38,355 nt of DNA from contig NZ_AOID01000027.1 in assembly GCF_000337195.1 (NCBI RefSeq), forward strand, positions 83,109-121,463, in the 5' to 3' direction. Shown in pieces: positions 21,216 through 29,825 of this stretch (position 1 is the stretch's first letter; every line of letters starts with the position of its first letter). A program made the translations under genes and the position numbers. The notes beneath the pieces are model-generated. The model worked only from the letters and a program-made list of their open reading frames with translations, did not search any database and was not told where the DNA came from. This DNA is from Natrinema versiforme JCM 10478 (GTDB lineage: Archaea > Halobacteriota > Halobacteria > Halobacteriales > Natrialbaceae).

Positions 21216-22511
21216 TCAGTCGTCCGACCCGACGAACGACGTCGCCGGCGTGAACATGTGGTCGTCGAGGTAGCCCCAGTCGTCGAAGTCGCTACTGCCG
21301 TCGCTCGCGGAGAAGCCGTAGTAGTCACGCGGCGCGTTGTAGTTCATCACGCTCGAGTAGCTGCTAAAGCGGTACTCGTCGGTGTCGATTCCCTCGAAAT
21401 CGGTGTTCGAGAGGCCGAGCGAGTGACCCAGTTCGTGCATCGCGGTCGATCCCGTTTGGTCGCGACCCGACTGTGATTCGACCATCATCGTCCCGAGTCC
21501 GGCTTTGCCGATGACGTTCCCCGTGTTCGTATCGCCGGCGACGTCGTCGACGATGACCAGATAGTGATAGCCCAGCCCCTCCTGATCGAAATGCTGCGCC
21601 CGGATCCGGTTGAGGTCGCCGACGTCGGTCTCCGAGTCCCACGGAATCGTCTCGTCGAAGGTCACGTGGAGGTCCGCGCCGGTCGAGCCGTCGGGGTTCT
21701 CGAGCGGGGCGTCCTCGAACTCGCTGGCGATCCGTTCGGCCTCGCGGCGCTCGAGGTCGGTTCGCTCCATGGTGTCGACTTCGACGTAGATGTCCGTTCT
21801 GAGCGGGTCGGCCTCGGGGAAGATATCCCGTCGATTGACTTCCGAACCGTCGGTTAGCCCGTCGCCGTCGGTATCCGCATCGGTCGGGTCGGTGCCGTAC
21901 TCGCGGACCTCCGCGCCGTCGGCGAGCCCGTCGTCGTCCGTATCGGCGACGGTGGGCTGGGTCTCGTGTTCGAGCACTTCCGGGCCGTCCGCGAGGCCGT
22001 CCCCGTCCGTATCAGCGGTCGTGGGCTCGGTCCCGTACTCCTCGAGTTCGTCGAAATCGGATAGGTTATCGTCGTCCGAATCCACCGCGAGCGGATCGGT
22101 GTCGTACTCGCGCACTTCGTCGCCGTCCGCGAGCCCGTCGCCGTCCGTGTCCGCCTCGGTCGGATCGGTGCCGTACTCGCGGACCTCCGTGCCGTCCGCG
22201 AGGCCATCGCCGTCGCTATCTTCCTCGAGCGGGTCCGTTCCGATCTCGTACACCTCCGTACCGTCGTCGAGTCCGTCGCCGTCGGTATCGGCCGCGGTGG
22301 GGTCGGTCCCGTATCGCCGTTCGGCCCCGTCCTCGAGGCCGTCGCCGTCGGTGTCGGCGTCGAAGACCGCGGTCCCGTCGCGGATCTCGGCCACCGGCGC
22401 GACCCCGTCGGAATCGGGATCGACGACCGTCGTTCCCCCGACGAAGCCGACCGTACCGAGTCCGACGAGGAGAACGAGGAGGAGCCCTGCAGTGGACCGC
22501 GACGATACCAT
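21216..22511 (-). CDS. Secreted zinc metalloprotease with thrombospondin-3-like Ca repeats
   Basis: 431 residues. A Sec-type signal (MVSSRSTAGLLLVLLVG, no twin arginine) is followed by eight Asp-rich repeats of about 23 residues (51-236; DxDxDGDGLxDGxE units, TSP3-like, predicted to bind Ca2+) and then a metallopeptidase domain (about 238-425). The zinc motif is HELGHSLGLSNTD: H359, E360 and H363, with a third ligand probably D371 or nearby. A Met-turn-like SVMNYNAP (M389) follows 26 residues after H363, so the fold is metzincin-like. The third-ligand spacing is not the textbook HExxHxxGxxH. It is likely a surface or secreted protease stabilised by calcium in brine. Transcribed divergently from the helicase gene. 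Confidence 0.88.
   Translation of the reverse strand: MVSSRSTAGLLLVLLVGLGTVGFVGGTTVVDPDSDGVAPVAEIRDGTAVFDADTDGDGLEDGAERRYGTDPTAADTDGDGLDDGTEVYEIGTDPLEEDSDGDGLADGTEVREYGTDPTEADTDGDGLADGDEVREYDTDPLAVDSDDDNLSDFDELEEYGTEPTTADTDGDGLADGPEVLEHETQPTVADTDDDGLADGAEVREYGTDPTDADTDGDGLTDGSEVNRRDIFPEADPLRTDIYVEVDTMERTDLERREAERIASEFEDAPLENPDGSTGADLHVTFDETIPWDSETDVGDLNRIRAQHFDQEGLGYHYLVIVDDVAGDTNTGNVIGKAGLGTMMVESQSGRDQTGSTAMHELGHSLGLSNTDFEGIDTDEYRFSSYSSVMNYNAPRDYYGFSASDGSSDFDDWGYLDDHMFTPATSFVGSDD
21804..22361 (-). repeat. Eight in-frame ~69-bp coding repeats (TSP3-like)
   Basis: Tandem units of about 69 bp encode a 23-residue consensus around ADTDGDGLADGxEVREYGTD. Eight units are visible. Units 2-4, 6 and 7 are closest to each other; unit 5 (VDSDDDNLSDFDELEEYGTE) and unit 8 diverge. 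Period and frame are kept throughout, so selection is on the protein. Copy number could vary between strains by slippage or recombination. Confidence 0.85.
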
Positions 22512-22645
22512 TTCCTGAATGTCACGAACGGGGGACTATCTGTATTGTGGCTTCGGTACGGATCGGAGCGAGTTCCGTGATCCGTCGGCCGGACCGATTT
22601 CGATCCCGCTCCCGCCGATTTCACTTTCACCACGCTGTCCAAACC

Positions 22646-22653
22646 CTCTTACA
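22646..22653 (+). promoter_or_regulatory. TATA-like box of the helicase gene
   Basis: CTCTTACA lies 24-31 nt before the ATG at 22677, fitting a leaderless transcript. It is in the 165-bp divergent region shared with the metalloprotease gene. Confidence 0.45.
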
Positions 22654-22676
22654 CGCCGGTCCCCGAGACGACGGTA

Positions 22677-25454
22677 ATGGACGGGAACGAGCGCCTCGAG
22701 TTGCCGGTTTCCGACGATGCCCTTCCGTTCGATCCGGCCGACGCCGCGATCGAGGACGGCGACGTGTTCGAGTTGCTCGAGCCCGCGGTACAGGAGTGGT
22801 GGCTCGAGGAATTCGGCGAGTTCGTTCCCGAGAACGACGGCTTCTTCACGCCGCCACAGCAGGGGGCCATCCCGAAGATCCACGACGGGACGAACACTCT
22901 GGTCTGTGCGCCGACCGGATCGGGGAAGACGATGTCGTCGTTTCTCTCGATCATCAATTACCTCTACGAGCGAGACCGCGAGGAACCCGACGGTCTCGAG
23001 AACTCCGTCTACTGTCTCTACGTCTCGCCGCTGAAATCCCTCGCGAACGACATTCACCGCAATCTCGAGGTCCCCCTCGAGGGAATCGAAGACATCGTCG
23101 CCGAGCGCGACGGCGCGGAGTCGATGGGTGAGATCCGTCACGCGATCCGGCACGGCGACACCTCCTCGAGCGACCGCCAGAAGATGCTCGAGGAGACCCC
23201 CCACATTCTCAATACGACCCCCGAAACCCTCGCGATCCTGCTCAATTCGCCGAAGTTCCGCGAGAAGCTCCGGACCGTCGAGTACGTCATCGTCGACGAA
23301 ATCCACTCGCTGGCGGCGGGCAAACGAGGGACCCACCTCTCGGTCAGTCTCGAGCGACTCGAGGCGATGACCGAGGAGGACATTACACGGATCGGCTGCT
23401 CGGCGACGATCGAGCCCCTCTCCCGGGTCGCGGAGTTCCTCGTCGGCTGCGAGGAAAACGGCGAGCCACGGGACTACGAGATCGTCGACGCTCGCTTCGC
23501 CCGCGAGTTCGACATGCGACTCGAGTGTCCCGCGGACGACCTGATCAACACGCCCCGCGAGGTCGTCCAAGAGCGGTTCTACCGGATGCTTCACGAGCAC
23601 ATCCAGGCACACACGAACACGCTGGTGTTTACCAACACACGCTCCGGGGCCGAACGCGTCCTCCACAACCTCCGGGAGGACTTCGACGCCTACGACGAGG
23701 ACAACTCGGGCTGTCACCACGGCAGCCTCTCGAAGGAGGTAAGACAGGACATCGAGGGTCGACTGAAAGACGGCGACCTCGACGTGGTCACCTCCTCGAC
23801 GAGCCTCGAGTTAGGGATCGACATGCCCCACGTCGACCTCGTCGTGCAGGTCGGCTCGCCGAAGTCCGTCGCCGCCCTCCTCCAGCGGATCGGCCGCGCG
23901 GGCCACCGCGTCGGCCAGACGGTGACCGGCCGGGTCATCGCGCTCGACCGGGACGAACTCCTCGAGTGTGCGGTCATGCTCAAAAAGGCCAAAGACGGGT
24001 TCGTCGACTCGGTGTCGATCCCCGAGAACGCACAGGACGTGGCCGCCCAGCACGTCTACGGAATGGCGATCGCGGAGATCAGGCCCGAAGCCGAACTGAA
24101 GCGAATCCTCCGGCGGGCCTACCCCTACCGGAATTACAGCGAGGACGAGTACGAGTCGCTCATGCGGTATCTCACCGCCGAGTACGCCGGCTTGGAGGAA
24201 AAGAACGTCTACGCGAAGGTCTGGCGCGACGAAAACGACCCGCCCGACGGCCAACACCACCACGAGGAGTTCCCCGTCGGCGAGGTGCTGATCGGGAAAC
24301 GCGGCCGCCTCGCGCGGGTCATCTACATGACCAACATCGGCACGATTCCGGATTCGTTCGCCTGCGACGTGAAGACGCGCGCGAGCGACGAGTGGGTCGG
24401 CCAACTCGACGAGTCCTACCTCGATACCCTCGAGAAGGGCGATGTCTTCGTCCTCGGCGGCGACCACTTCGAGTATCGCTACCGACGCGGGTCGAAGGTC
24501 TACGTCGACCGCACGAGCGCCCGGCCGACGGTCCCCTCGTGGTACTCCGAACGCCTCCCGCTGTCCTACGATCTGGGCTGTGAGATCCTCGCATTTCAGG
24601 GCGAACTCCTCGAGCGATACGCGGCCGGCGGGCCGCCCCGGGTCCGTGCGTGGCTCCGGGAGTTCCCGCTGGACGACGACAGCGTGCGAGCGATTGCCCG
24701 GCTGTTCGACTACCAGTGTCAGTACGCGGGCGCGGAGAGCGTAAGCACGAGCGACCGACTCGCGGTCGAAGTCGTCCGGGACCGCGAGGAGTACGAGCGC
24801 CACTACTACGTCCACTCGACGTACGGCCGCAAGGTCAACGACGGGCTCTCGCGGCTGCTGGCCTACCGCTGTGCCCAGGAGGCGACCGCGAACGTCCGCG
24901 TGGCGGTCGCGGACAACGGCTTCGTCCTCTCGATGCCGCTGAACCGGAAGGTCGATATCGAGGGGATCATCGCGGACCTCGCGGCCGAGGACGTCCGGGA
25001 CGACCTCCGGGCCTCCCTCTCGGGGACCGACCTGCTCCAGCGCTACTTCCGGATCAACGCGACGCGCGCGCTGATGATCCTCAAGCGCTACAAGGGCTAC
25101 GAGAAGTCCGCGGCCGAACAGCAGGTTTCCAGCGAGATGCTACTCGGTTTCGCCGAGGACTTAGAGGAGTTCGCGGTGATCGAGGAGACCTACCGCGAGA
25201 TCCTCGAGGACAAACTGAACGTGAGCGAGATCGAGGACATCGTCGGCGCGATCGACGCGGGCGACCTCGCCGTCTCCCGGCGACTTCTCGATTCGCCGAC
25301 GCCGCGGGCGTTCGGCCTCGCAACCCTGTCGGCCAGCGACGTCGTCCTCGCCGAGGACGAAAGCGCCGCGCTCCAGTCGTTCCACGAGCACGTCCTCGAG
25401 GAGATCGGCGAGGAGTCGCTGGCGGGGCTGACGGCGGGCTCCGAAGACGAGTAG
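22677..25454 (+). CDS. lhr: Lhr-type ATP-dependent DNA helicase
   Basis: 925 residues, the size of an Lhr-core superfamily 2 helicase. Lhr enzymes translocate 3' to 5' on ssDNA and unwind DNA or RNA-DNA hybrids in repair. Motifs: Q-motif FFTPPQQGAIP (56-66), Walker A APTGSGKT (78-85), motif Ib/TPE (TTPETLA, about 180-186), DEIH box D207-H210, and motif III SATIEP. Helicase domain 2 follows: VFTNTRSGAERVLHNL, STSLELGIDMPHVDLVVQVG (motifs IV-V) and QRIGRAGHRVGQ (motif VI). A long C-terminal winged-helix/Lhr-specific region completes it. There is no sign of truncation. It is transcribed away from the protease gene and appears monocistronic. Confidence 0.93.
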   Translation: MDGNERLELPVSDDALPFDPADAAIEDGDVFELLEPAVQEWWLEEFGEFVPENDGFFTPPQQGAIPKIHDGTNTLVCAPTGSGKTMSSFLSIINYLYERDREEPDGLENSVYCLYVSPLKSLANDIHRNLEVPLEGIEDIVAERDGAESMGEIRHAIRHGDTSSSDRQKMLEETPHILNTTPETLAILLNSPKFREKLRTVEYVIVDEIHSLAAGKRGTHLSVSLERLEAMTEEDITRIGCSATIEPLSRVAEFLVGCEENGEPRDYEIVDARFAREFDMRLECPADDLINTPREVVQERFYRMLHEHIQAHTNTLVFTNTRSGAERVLHNLREDFDAYDEDNSGCHHGSLSKEVRQDIEGRLKDGDLDVVTSSTSLELGIDMPHVDLVVQVGSPKSVAALLQRIGRAGHRVGQTVTGRVIALDRDELLECAVMLKKAKDGFVDSVSIPENAQDVAAQHVYGMAIAEIRPEAELKRILRRAYPYRNYSEDEYESLMRYLTAEYAGLEEKNVYAKVWRDENDPPDGQHHHEEFPVGEVLIGKRGRLARVIYMTNIGTIPDSFACDVKTRASDEWVGQLDESYLDTLEKGDVFVLGGDHFEYRYRRGSKVYVDRTSARPTVPSWYSERLPLSYDLGCEILAFQGELLERYAAGGPPRVRAWLREFPLDDDSVRAIARLFDYQCQYAGAESVSTSDRLAVEVVRDREEYERHYYVHSTYGRKVNDGLSRLLAYRCAQEATANVRVAVADNGFVLSMPLNRKVDIEGIIADLAAEDVRDDLRASLSGTDLLQRYFRINATRALMILKRYKGYEKSAAEQQVSSEMLLGFAEDLEEFAVIEETYREILEDKLNVSEIEDIVGAIDAGDLAVSRRLLDSPTPRAFGLATLSASDVVLAEDESAALQSFHEHVLEEIGEESLAGLTAGSEDE

Positions 25455-25538
25455 CTGCCAGTCGCGGTTAACATCGGTAGCCCTCTCCCAAACTGACTTT
25501 ATCTTGGAAGCTGAATCGGTGGTGTGTTACCACTGACT

Positions 25539-25637
25539 ATGAGAGAGAAAACCACGCGGAACGATCGAGTTCAACGGAATCGCCGACTCACCGCCGTCCG
25601 CCGCCGATCGGGGGACGCCGCGAACGGGGGGAGCTGA
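25539..25637 (+). CDS. Possible 32-aa basic leader ORF before the alpha/beta-hydrolase
   Basis: Reads MREKTTRNDRVQRNRRLTAV plus twelve more residues, then a TGA directly abutting the ATG of the hydrolase (TGAATG). It is very basic, unusual for a haloarchaeal protein. The abutting stop/start suggests it could couple or attenuate translation of the downstream gene. A TTTATC element lies about 40 nt before its ATG. There is no family evidence, and it may simply be a 5' leader. Confidence 0.3.
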   Translation: MREKTTRNDRVQRNRRLTAVRRRSGDAANGGS

Positions 25638-26492
25638 ATGGTCGATCACGACGCGTGGAGCGACCAGCAGTCGTCGACGACGGTCTCGGTCGACGGCCAC
25701 GACCTCGCGGTCGCCTATCACGAGGACGGTCCAGATGAGAGCGCGGCCCCGCCGGTCGTCTTCCTTCACGGCATTCCGACGTGGTCGTTCCTCTGGCGCG
25801 ACATCGTCCCGGCAGTCGCCGAGGATCGGCGGACTATCGCGCCCGATCTGGTCGGCTACGGCAACTCCGCAATGGGCGACGGCTTCGACCGCTCGATCCG
25901 CGCACAGGAGGAGATGCTCGAGGCCTTGCTCGACGATCTCGGGCTCGAGGCGATCGCGCTGGTCGCCCACGACATCGGCGGCGGCGTCGCGTTGCGCTTT
26001 GCCGCACACAACCCCGAACGGGTCGAGCAACTCGTCCTCTCGAACGCCGTCTGTTACGACTCGTGGCCGGTTGAGTTCGTCTCGAATCTGGGGCTGCCCT
26101 CGACCGCCGACCTGGAACGTGAAGACCTCGAGGAACAGCTCGATTCGGCGTTCGTCGAGGGTGCCTACGGCGAGGCTGACCCCGAGTTCGTCGCTGGCAT
26201 GAAAGCGCCGTGGCTGACCGACGAGGGTCACCTGTCGTTGGTTCGGGACGCCGTCGCGACGAACACGAACCACACGACCGAGATCGACTACGGCGCGATC
26301 GCCGCCGAGACACTGTTGCTGTGGGGCGAAGACGACGTTATGCAGCCCTACGCCTACGCCGAGCGACTCGCCGAGGACATCGCCGATGCCGAACTCGAAC
26401 CGCTGTCGGACGCCTACCACTGGGTTCCCGAGGACCGGGCGGACGCCTACGCCGACCGCCTCCGTGAATTCCTGACAGGAGCGGAAGTGTAA
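25638..26492 (+). CDS. Alpha/beta-hydrolase of the haloalkane dehalogenase type (Asp nucleophile)
   Basis: 284 residues. HGIPTWSFLWRDIVP (44-58, oxyanion-hole region), APDLVGYGNS (68-77), nucleophile elbow VAHDIGGG (D112), acid GEDD (D232/D233) and catalytic H261 in AYHWVPED give an Asp-Asp/Glu-His triad, as in haloalkane dehalogenases and epoxide hydrolases rather than Ser esterases. Residues that bind the leaving halide in characterised dehalogenases are the Asn/Glu in HG(N/E)P and the Trp after the nucleophile. Here both positions are Ile (I46, I113), so true dehalogenation is doubtful. Substrate unknown. It is followed after 30 bp by a winged-helix regulator and lies next to a beta-oxidation gene group, which suggests a small acyl or hydroxylated metabolite; that is inference. 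Confidence 0.85.
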   Translation: MVDHDAWSDQQSSTTVSVDGHDLAVAYHEDGPDESAAPPVVFLHGIPTWSFLWRDIVPAVAEDRRTIAPDLVGYGNSAMGDGFDRSIRAQEEMLEALLDDLGLEAIALVAHDIGGGVALRFAAHNPERVEQLVLSNAVCYDSWPVEFVSNLGLPSTADLEREDLEEQLDSAFVEGAYGEADPEFVAGMKAPWLTDEGHLSLVRDAVATNTNHTTEIDYGAIAAETLLLWGEDDVMQPYAYAERLAEDIADAELEPLSDAYHWVPEDRADAYADRLREFLTGAEV

Positions 26493-26522
26493 CAATATGT
26501 CAGCCACGACAGTCACGATACC

Positions 26523-27047
26523 ATGAGCGACGAACCACCGAACTGGGATTTCAAGGACCGCGATATCGCGATTCTCTGTGAACTCTCGAACGATCCGCAA
26601 CTCTCCTCGCGGGAACTCACACAGGTGCTCGAGGCGGAGTACGACATCGACGTTTCCCACGTCACCGTCAGCGAGTCGATCAGGCGGATGCGCGACGAGG
26701 GCGTCTTTCGCGAGGCGATCATCCCGAACGAGGAGTACTACATCTTTGCGCTGTTCGAGTTCAAGTTCAACGCGGAGCACTTCGCCGACAACTGGCGGGA
26801 GGCGATGGAGTACATCAAGGCGGACAAGCACACCCTGTTTTTCTTCCTCTCTGACGGGGAGTACCAGTGGAAGACGGTGATGATGTTCCGCGACCGGCAG
26901 GAAGTCTCCCAGTGGATCCACGACTGTTACACGGAGTACGGCAACGTCATCGCGAACATCCGGAACTCGGCCGTCCACAACGTCCTCAAGTTCCAGACCG
27001 ATCCCCGGATCTATGAGGACCTGCGAAAGGAGCGCAACGAGCGATAA
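26523..27047 (+). CDS. Winged-helix transcriptional regulator (Lrp/AsnC-like HTH)
   Basis: 174 residues. The N-terminal winged helix (about 10-68) includes LSSRELTQVLEAEYDIDVSH and ESIRRMRDEGVF, an AsnC/Lrp-like pattern. The C-terminal part (about 70-174) is an alpha/beta domain (YYIFALFEFKFN, TLFFFLSDGEYQW, VIANIRNSAVHNVLKF) that may sense a ligand or dimerise. It lies 30 bp downstream of the hydrolase gene, likely in the same transcript, and next to the convergent thioesterase/beta-oxidation operon. It is the only regulator in the catabolic block and so the natural candidate to bind the shared upstream element of that block (inference). Confidence 0.85.
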   Translation: MSDEPPNWDFKDRDIAILCELSNDPQLSSRELTQVLEAEYDIDVSHVTVSESIRRMRDEGVFREAIIPNEEYYIFALFEFKFNAEHFADNWREAMEYIKADKHTLFFFLSDGEYQWKTVMMFRDRQEVSQWIHDCYTEYGNVIANIRNSAVHNVLKFQTDPRIYEDLRKERNER

Positions 27048-27169
27048 CCGCCACCGCTCGAGCGCTCGAATCTGTGAGGGCGCGGGTGCTCGGACAGTTC
27101 AGACGAACGGAACCGACAGTGTCGGTCGCTACTTTTTCGACTCGAGGGTGCCAACCGAGAGCGGCCGCG

Positions 27170-27625
27170 TTAGGTGCCGTCGATGCCGTCGCGGAACAGC
27201 CGGTAGGTGGTGCGACCGACGGCGGCTTCGCCGTCGGCCCCCTCGACGGTGACGTCCGTGACGCCGGTCGAGCCGCCGGCGCGGAGCACCTCGGCTTCGG
27301 CGCGCAGGTCGCCGGTCGCGGGCCGGAGATACGAGACGTTGAGATCCGTGGTCGTCAGATGGGCCTCGCTGGGGTTCTCGAACGTGCTCCGCAGCGCGAA
27401 CGCGCTCGCGGTGTCGATCAGCGTCGCGACGATCCCGCCGTGGACCGGATCCGGCCCGTCGGTGCCGATCGGGTTCTCGAACTCCTCGTTGCGCTCGATG
27501 ACGATGACTGCTCGGCCGTCCTCGAGAGAGTCGACCTCGATGTCGAGCCACGACAGGTAGCCGTGCTGCTGGACGAACGACGCCCACTCGGGCCACCCCG
27601 ACGCGTCCGACGACCCGCCGGTCAT
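27170..27625 (-). CDS. PaaI-type hotdog thioesterase
   Basis: 151 residues. Single hotdog domain with the PaaI signature VHGGIVATLIDTASAFALRS (about 62-81; HGG plus the catalytic acid in TLID), then TTDLNVSYLRPATGDLRAEA. It hydrolyses acyl-CoA thioesters, probably to recycle CoA from dead-end intermediates. Its start lies one base after the stop of the dehydrogenase/hydratase fusion, so they form an operon with tight coupling. Confidence 0.9.
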   Translation of the reverse strand: MTGGSSDASGWPEWASFVQQHGYLSWLDIEVDSLEDGRAVIVIERNEEFENPIGTDGPDPVHGGIVATLIDTASAFALRSTFENPSEAHLTTTDLNVSYLRPATGDLRAEAEVLRAGGSTGVTDVTVEGADGEAAVGRTTYRLFRDGIDGT

Positions 27626-27626
27626 T

Positions 27627-29579
27627 TCACTCGCCCTCGAACTCGGGCTCGCGGTCCTCGGCGAAGGCCGCGGTGCCTTCCAGCACGTCGTCGGTGCTGA
27701 TCAGGAGGCCGAAGCCCTGACTCTCCATGGCGAGTGCGGCGTCGAGGCTGGCGTCTTGGCCCTCGTTCATGACTTTCTTGGCGACTTTCAGGCCAATCGG
27801 CGGGCCGCTGTGCAGGTCGTCGACGAACTCCTCGACAGTCGCGTCGAAGTCATCCCGCTCGACGGAGCGGTTGATCAGGCCCCAGTCCTCGGCGCGGTCG
27901 GCGTCGATGTGGTTGCCCCGGAAGACCAGTTCCTTCGCGCGGGTCTCCCCGAGGATGCGGGTGAGCCGCTGGGTCCCGCCGCCGCCGGGGATCAGGCCGA
28001 GGCCGATCTCCGGCGCGCCGAAGGAGGAGCGCTCGGTGGCGATCCGCAGGTCACAGGCCAGCGCGAGCTCGAGGCCGCCGCCGAGACAGAAGCCGTCGAT
28101 CTTTGCGAGGACGGGCCGCGGGAAGTCGTTGACCGTCTCGAAGGCGGGCGTGACGTCCATCATGTCGGCCGGGTCCGTATCGCCGAAGCCGGAGATATCC
28201 GCGCCGGCGCTGAACGCGCGGTCGCCCGCACCTTCGATGGTGACACACCGGACTTCGTCGGTGTCGACCGAGGTGAGCAGGTCGTCGATCTCGGCGAGCA
28301 GGTCGTTCGAGAGCGCGTTCATCCGGGACGGTCGGTCGAGTTCGATTGCGAGGAGGCCGTCCTCGAGGTCGTAGTTCAGGTCGTGGTAGGGGCCGAGTTC
28401 GGCGTCGCCGTAGTCGTAGAAGCCCGCGCCGGCGTCCTCGCCGGTCTTGCCCTCTGCGACGAGTTCCTCGAGGTACGGGTGTGGTTCGAAGCGGTCCTCG
28501 CCCGTCTCCTCGTAGAGTTCCTCGAGTTTCTCGAGGACCTTGTCGAGGCCGATCTTGTCGGCGCGTCGGCAGATTCCCTCGGGGAAGCCGAGGCCGAGTT
28601 GGACGCCGGTGTCGACCTCCTCGGGGGTGGCGACGTCCTCGCCGACGAGGAAGGCTGCGCGGTTGATCATGCGGGCCTCGACGCGGAGCCAGTCGAAGTC
28701 GCCCGCGTCCTCGGGCTCGTAGTCCGCGCCGTCACCGTCCTCGTAGTCGTAGAAGCCCTTGCCGGTCTTCTGGCCGAGCTCTTCGGCCTCGACTTTCTCT
28801 TCGGTGATCGGCGGGATCGGGCTGTCGCCCTCCTTGCGGACGTGGTAGCCGACGTCGATCCCGGTGAGGTCGGCGAGTTCGAATGGTCCCATGGGATAGC
28901 CCCGTTCGTGGGCCATCGTCGCGTCGGCCTCGCGGATCGTCGCCTCCCCGTTCGAGACCATAAAGGCGGGTTCGCCGCCGAAGGGACCGACGATCGTGTT
29001 GACGACGAAGCCGCGGACGTCCTTGCGGACGTAGATCGGCGTCTTGCCGACCGATTCGACCCACTCGTAGCCCGCTTCGGCGGCCTCGTCGCTCGTGTCC
29101 TCGCCGTAGATGACCTCGACGAGGTCCATCTTCACCGGCGGGTTGAAAAAGTGCAGGCCGAGCACGCGCTCGGGCGTGTCGACGGCTTCCGCGATGTCCG
29201 AGATCGGCAGGCTCGAGGTGTTCGTCGCGAGCAGCGTGTCCTCGGTCGTGTACTCCTCGAGATCGGTGAAGATGTCGTGTTTCAGGTCGAGGTCCTCGGG
29301 TGCGGCCTCGATGACGAGGTCGGCGTCGGCGACGGCCTCCTCGAGATCCGTCGTCGTGTCGATTCGCGAGAGCACTTCATCGGCGGACTCGTCGATCAGT
29401 TCCTTTTCCTCGAGTTTCTGTAGACTCCACTCGATGGACTCGTAGCCGTCCTCGACGAACTCCGATTTGATGTCCCGCATCGTGACGTCGTAGCCGCCCA
29501 TTGCGGTCACTTCGGTGATCCCGTGTCCCATGTTCCCCGCGCCCAGAACCGCAACGCGGTCGATGCTGTCCAGTGACAT
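27627..29579 (-). CDS. 3-hydroxyacyl-CoA dehydrogenase/enoyl-CoA hydratase fusion
   Basis: 650 residues. The N-terminal Rossmann domain (LGAGNMGHGI, GxGxxG at 13-18) and HACD domains run to about 390, with LHFFNPP carrying the catalytic His. The C-terminal crotonase domain (399-650) keeps both acid residues: E504 in GGGLELALACD and E524 in PEIGLGLIPGGGG. Order is dehydrogenase then hydratase, opposite to bacterial FadB; this archaeal arrangement is known. It hydrates enoyl-CoA and oxidises 3-hydroxyacyl-CoA with NAD+, the middle two steps of beta-oxidation or the crotonyl-CoA/acetoacetyl-CoA interconversion. First gene of an operon with the thioesterase. ATTAAG (29605-29610) lies 26-31 nt before the ATG; a 12-bp element shared with the SDR gene lies further upstream. 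Confidence 0.95.
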   Translation of the reverse strand: MSLDSIDRVAVLGAGNMGHGITEVTAMGGYDVTMRDIKSEFVEDGYESIEWSLQKLEEKELIDESADEVLSRIDTTTDLEEAVADADLVIEAAPEDLDLKHDIFTDLEEYTTEDTLLATNTSSLPISDIAEAVDTPERVLGLHFFNPPVKMDLVEVIYGEDTSDEAAEAGYEWVESVGKTPIYVRKDVRGFVVNTIVGPFGGEPAFMVSNGEATIREADATMAHERGYPMGPFELADLTGIDVGYHVRKEGDSPIPPITEEKVEAEELGQKTGKGFYDYEDGDGADYEPEDAGDFDWLRVEARMINRAAFLVGEDVATPEEVDTGVQLGLGFPEGICRRADKIGLDKVLEKLEELYEETGEDRFEPHPYLEELVAEGKTGEDAGAGFYDYGDAELGPYHDLNYDLEDGLLAIELDRPSRMNALSNDLLAEIDDLLTSVDTDEVRCVTIEGAGDRAFSAGADISGFGDTDPADMMDVTPAFETVNDFPRPVLAKIDGFCLGGGLELALACDLRIATERSSFGAPEIGLGLIPGGGGTQRLTRILGETRAKELVFRGNHIDADRAEDWGLINRSVERDDFDATVEEFVDDLHSGPPIGLKVAKKVMNEGQDASLDAALAMESQGFGLLISTDDVLEGTAAFAEDREPEFEGE

Positions 29580-29624
29580 GGTCGTGCCATCGGGGGGAAA
29601 TGTCTTAATTCCACCGACACTGCT

Positions 29625-29636
29625 TTACCATTGTTA
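29625..29636 (-). promoter_or_regulatory. Shared 12-bp element, copy 1 (dehydrogenase/hydratase gene)
   Basis: On the minus strand this reads TAACAATGGTAA, 45 nt before the ATG at 29579 and just upstream of the TATA-like ATTAAG. The identical 12-mer occurs in the same orientation relative to the SDR gene at 32099-32110. It is an imperfect dyad (TTAC/GTTA arms). A regulator site near the TATA box is a reasonable inference. Confidence 0.5.
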
Positions 29637-29825
29637 AGAGTTGCTTCGGGCCGCTCACAATCCGTATACTGACATCCGGCTGCTGAAACTGTTGTAATGA
29701 TTGCAGGCGTTTATTCGGCAGCGAGACGGTACTTGCCCGACTGCCGGACCGACCCCTGGCACCGATACCGCGTTAGTTCGGACTCGATCGCGGCGCTCAG
29801 TGCTCCAAAATCCGACTGGACCTCC

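Noticed and set aside
21804-22361. CRISPR-like regular repeats
   Set aside because: The ~69-bp units are degenerate, have no spacers and stay in frame, coding TSP3-type Asp repeats.
22677-25454. Unusual frequency of CTCGAG as a possible modification/signal site
   Set aside because: Mostly explained by Leu-Glu codons (CTC GAG) favoured in this haloarchaeal lineage; no positional pattern seen.
26497-26526. 9-codon mini-ORF whose stop overlaps the winged-helix regulator start (ATGA)
   Set aside because: Could be chance; too short to judge without comparative data.
25527-26978. 483-codon minus-strand frame opposite the hydrolase and regulator
   Set aside because: Runs antisense across two well-supported genes and shows no domain.
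27756-29423. 555-codon plus-strand open frame opposite the dehydrogenase/hydratase gene
   Set aside because: Antisense artefact; the minus-strand protein has complete NAD-binding and crotonase motifs.
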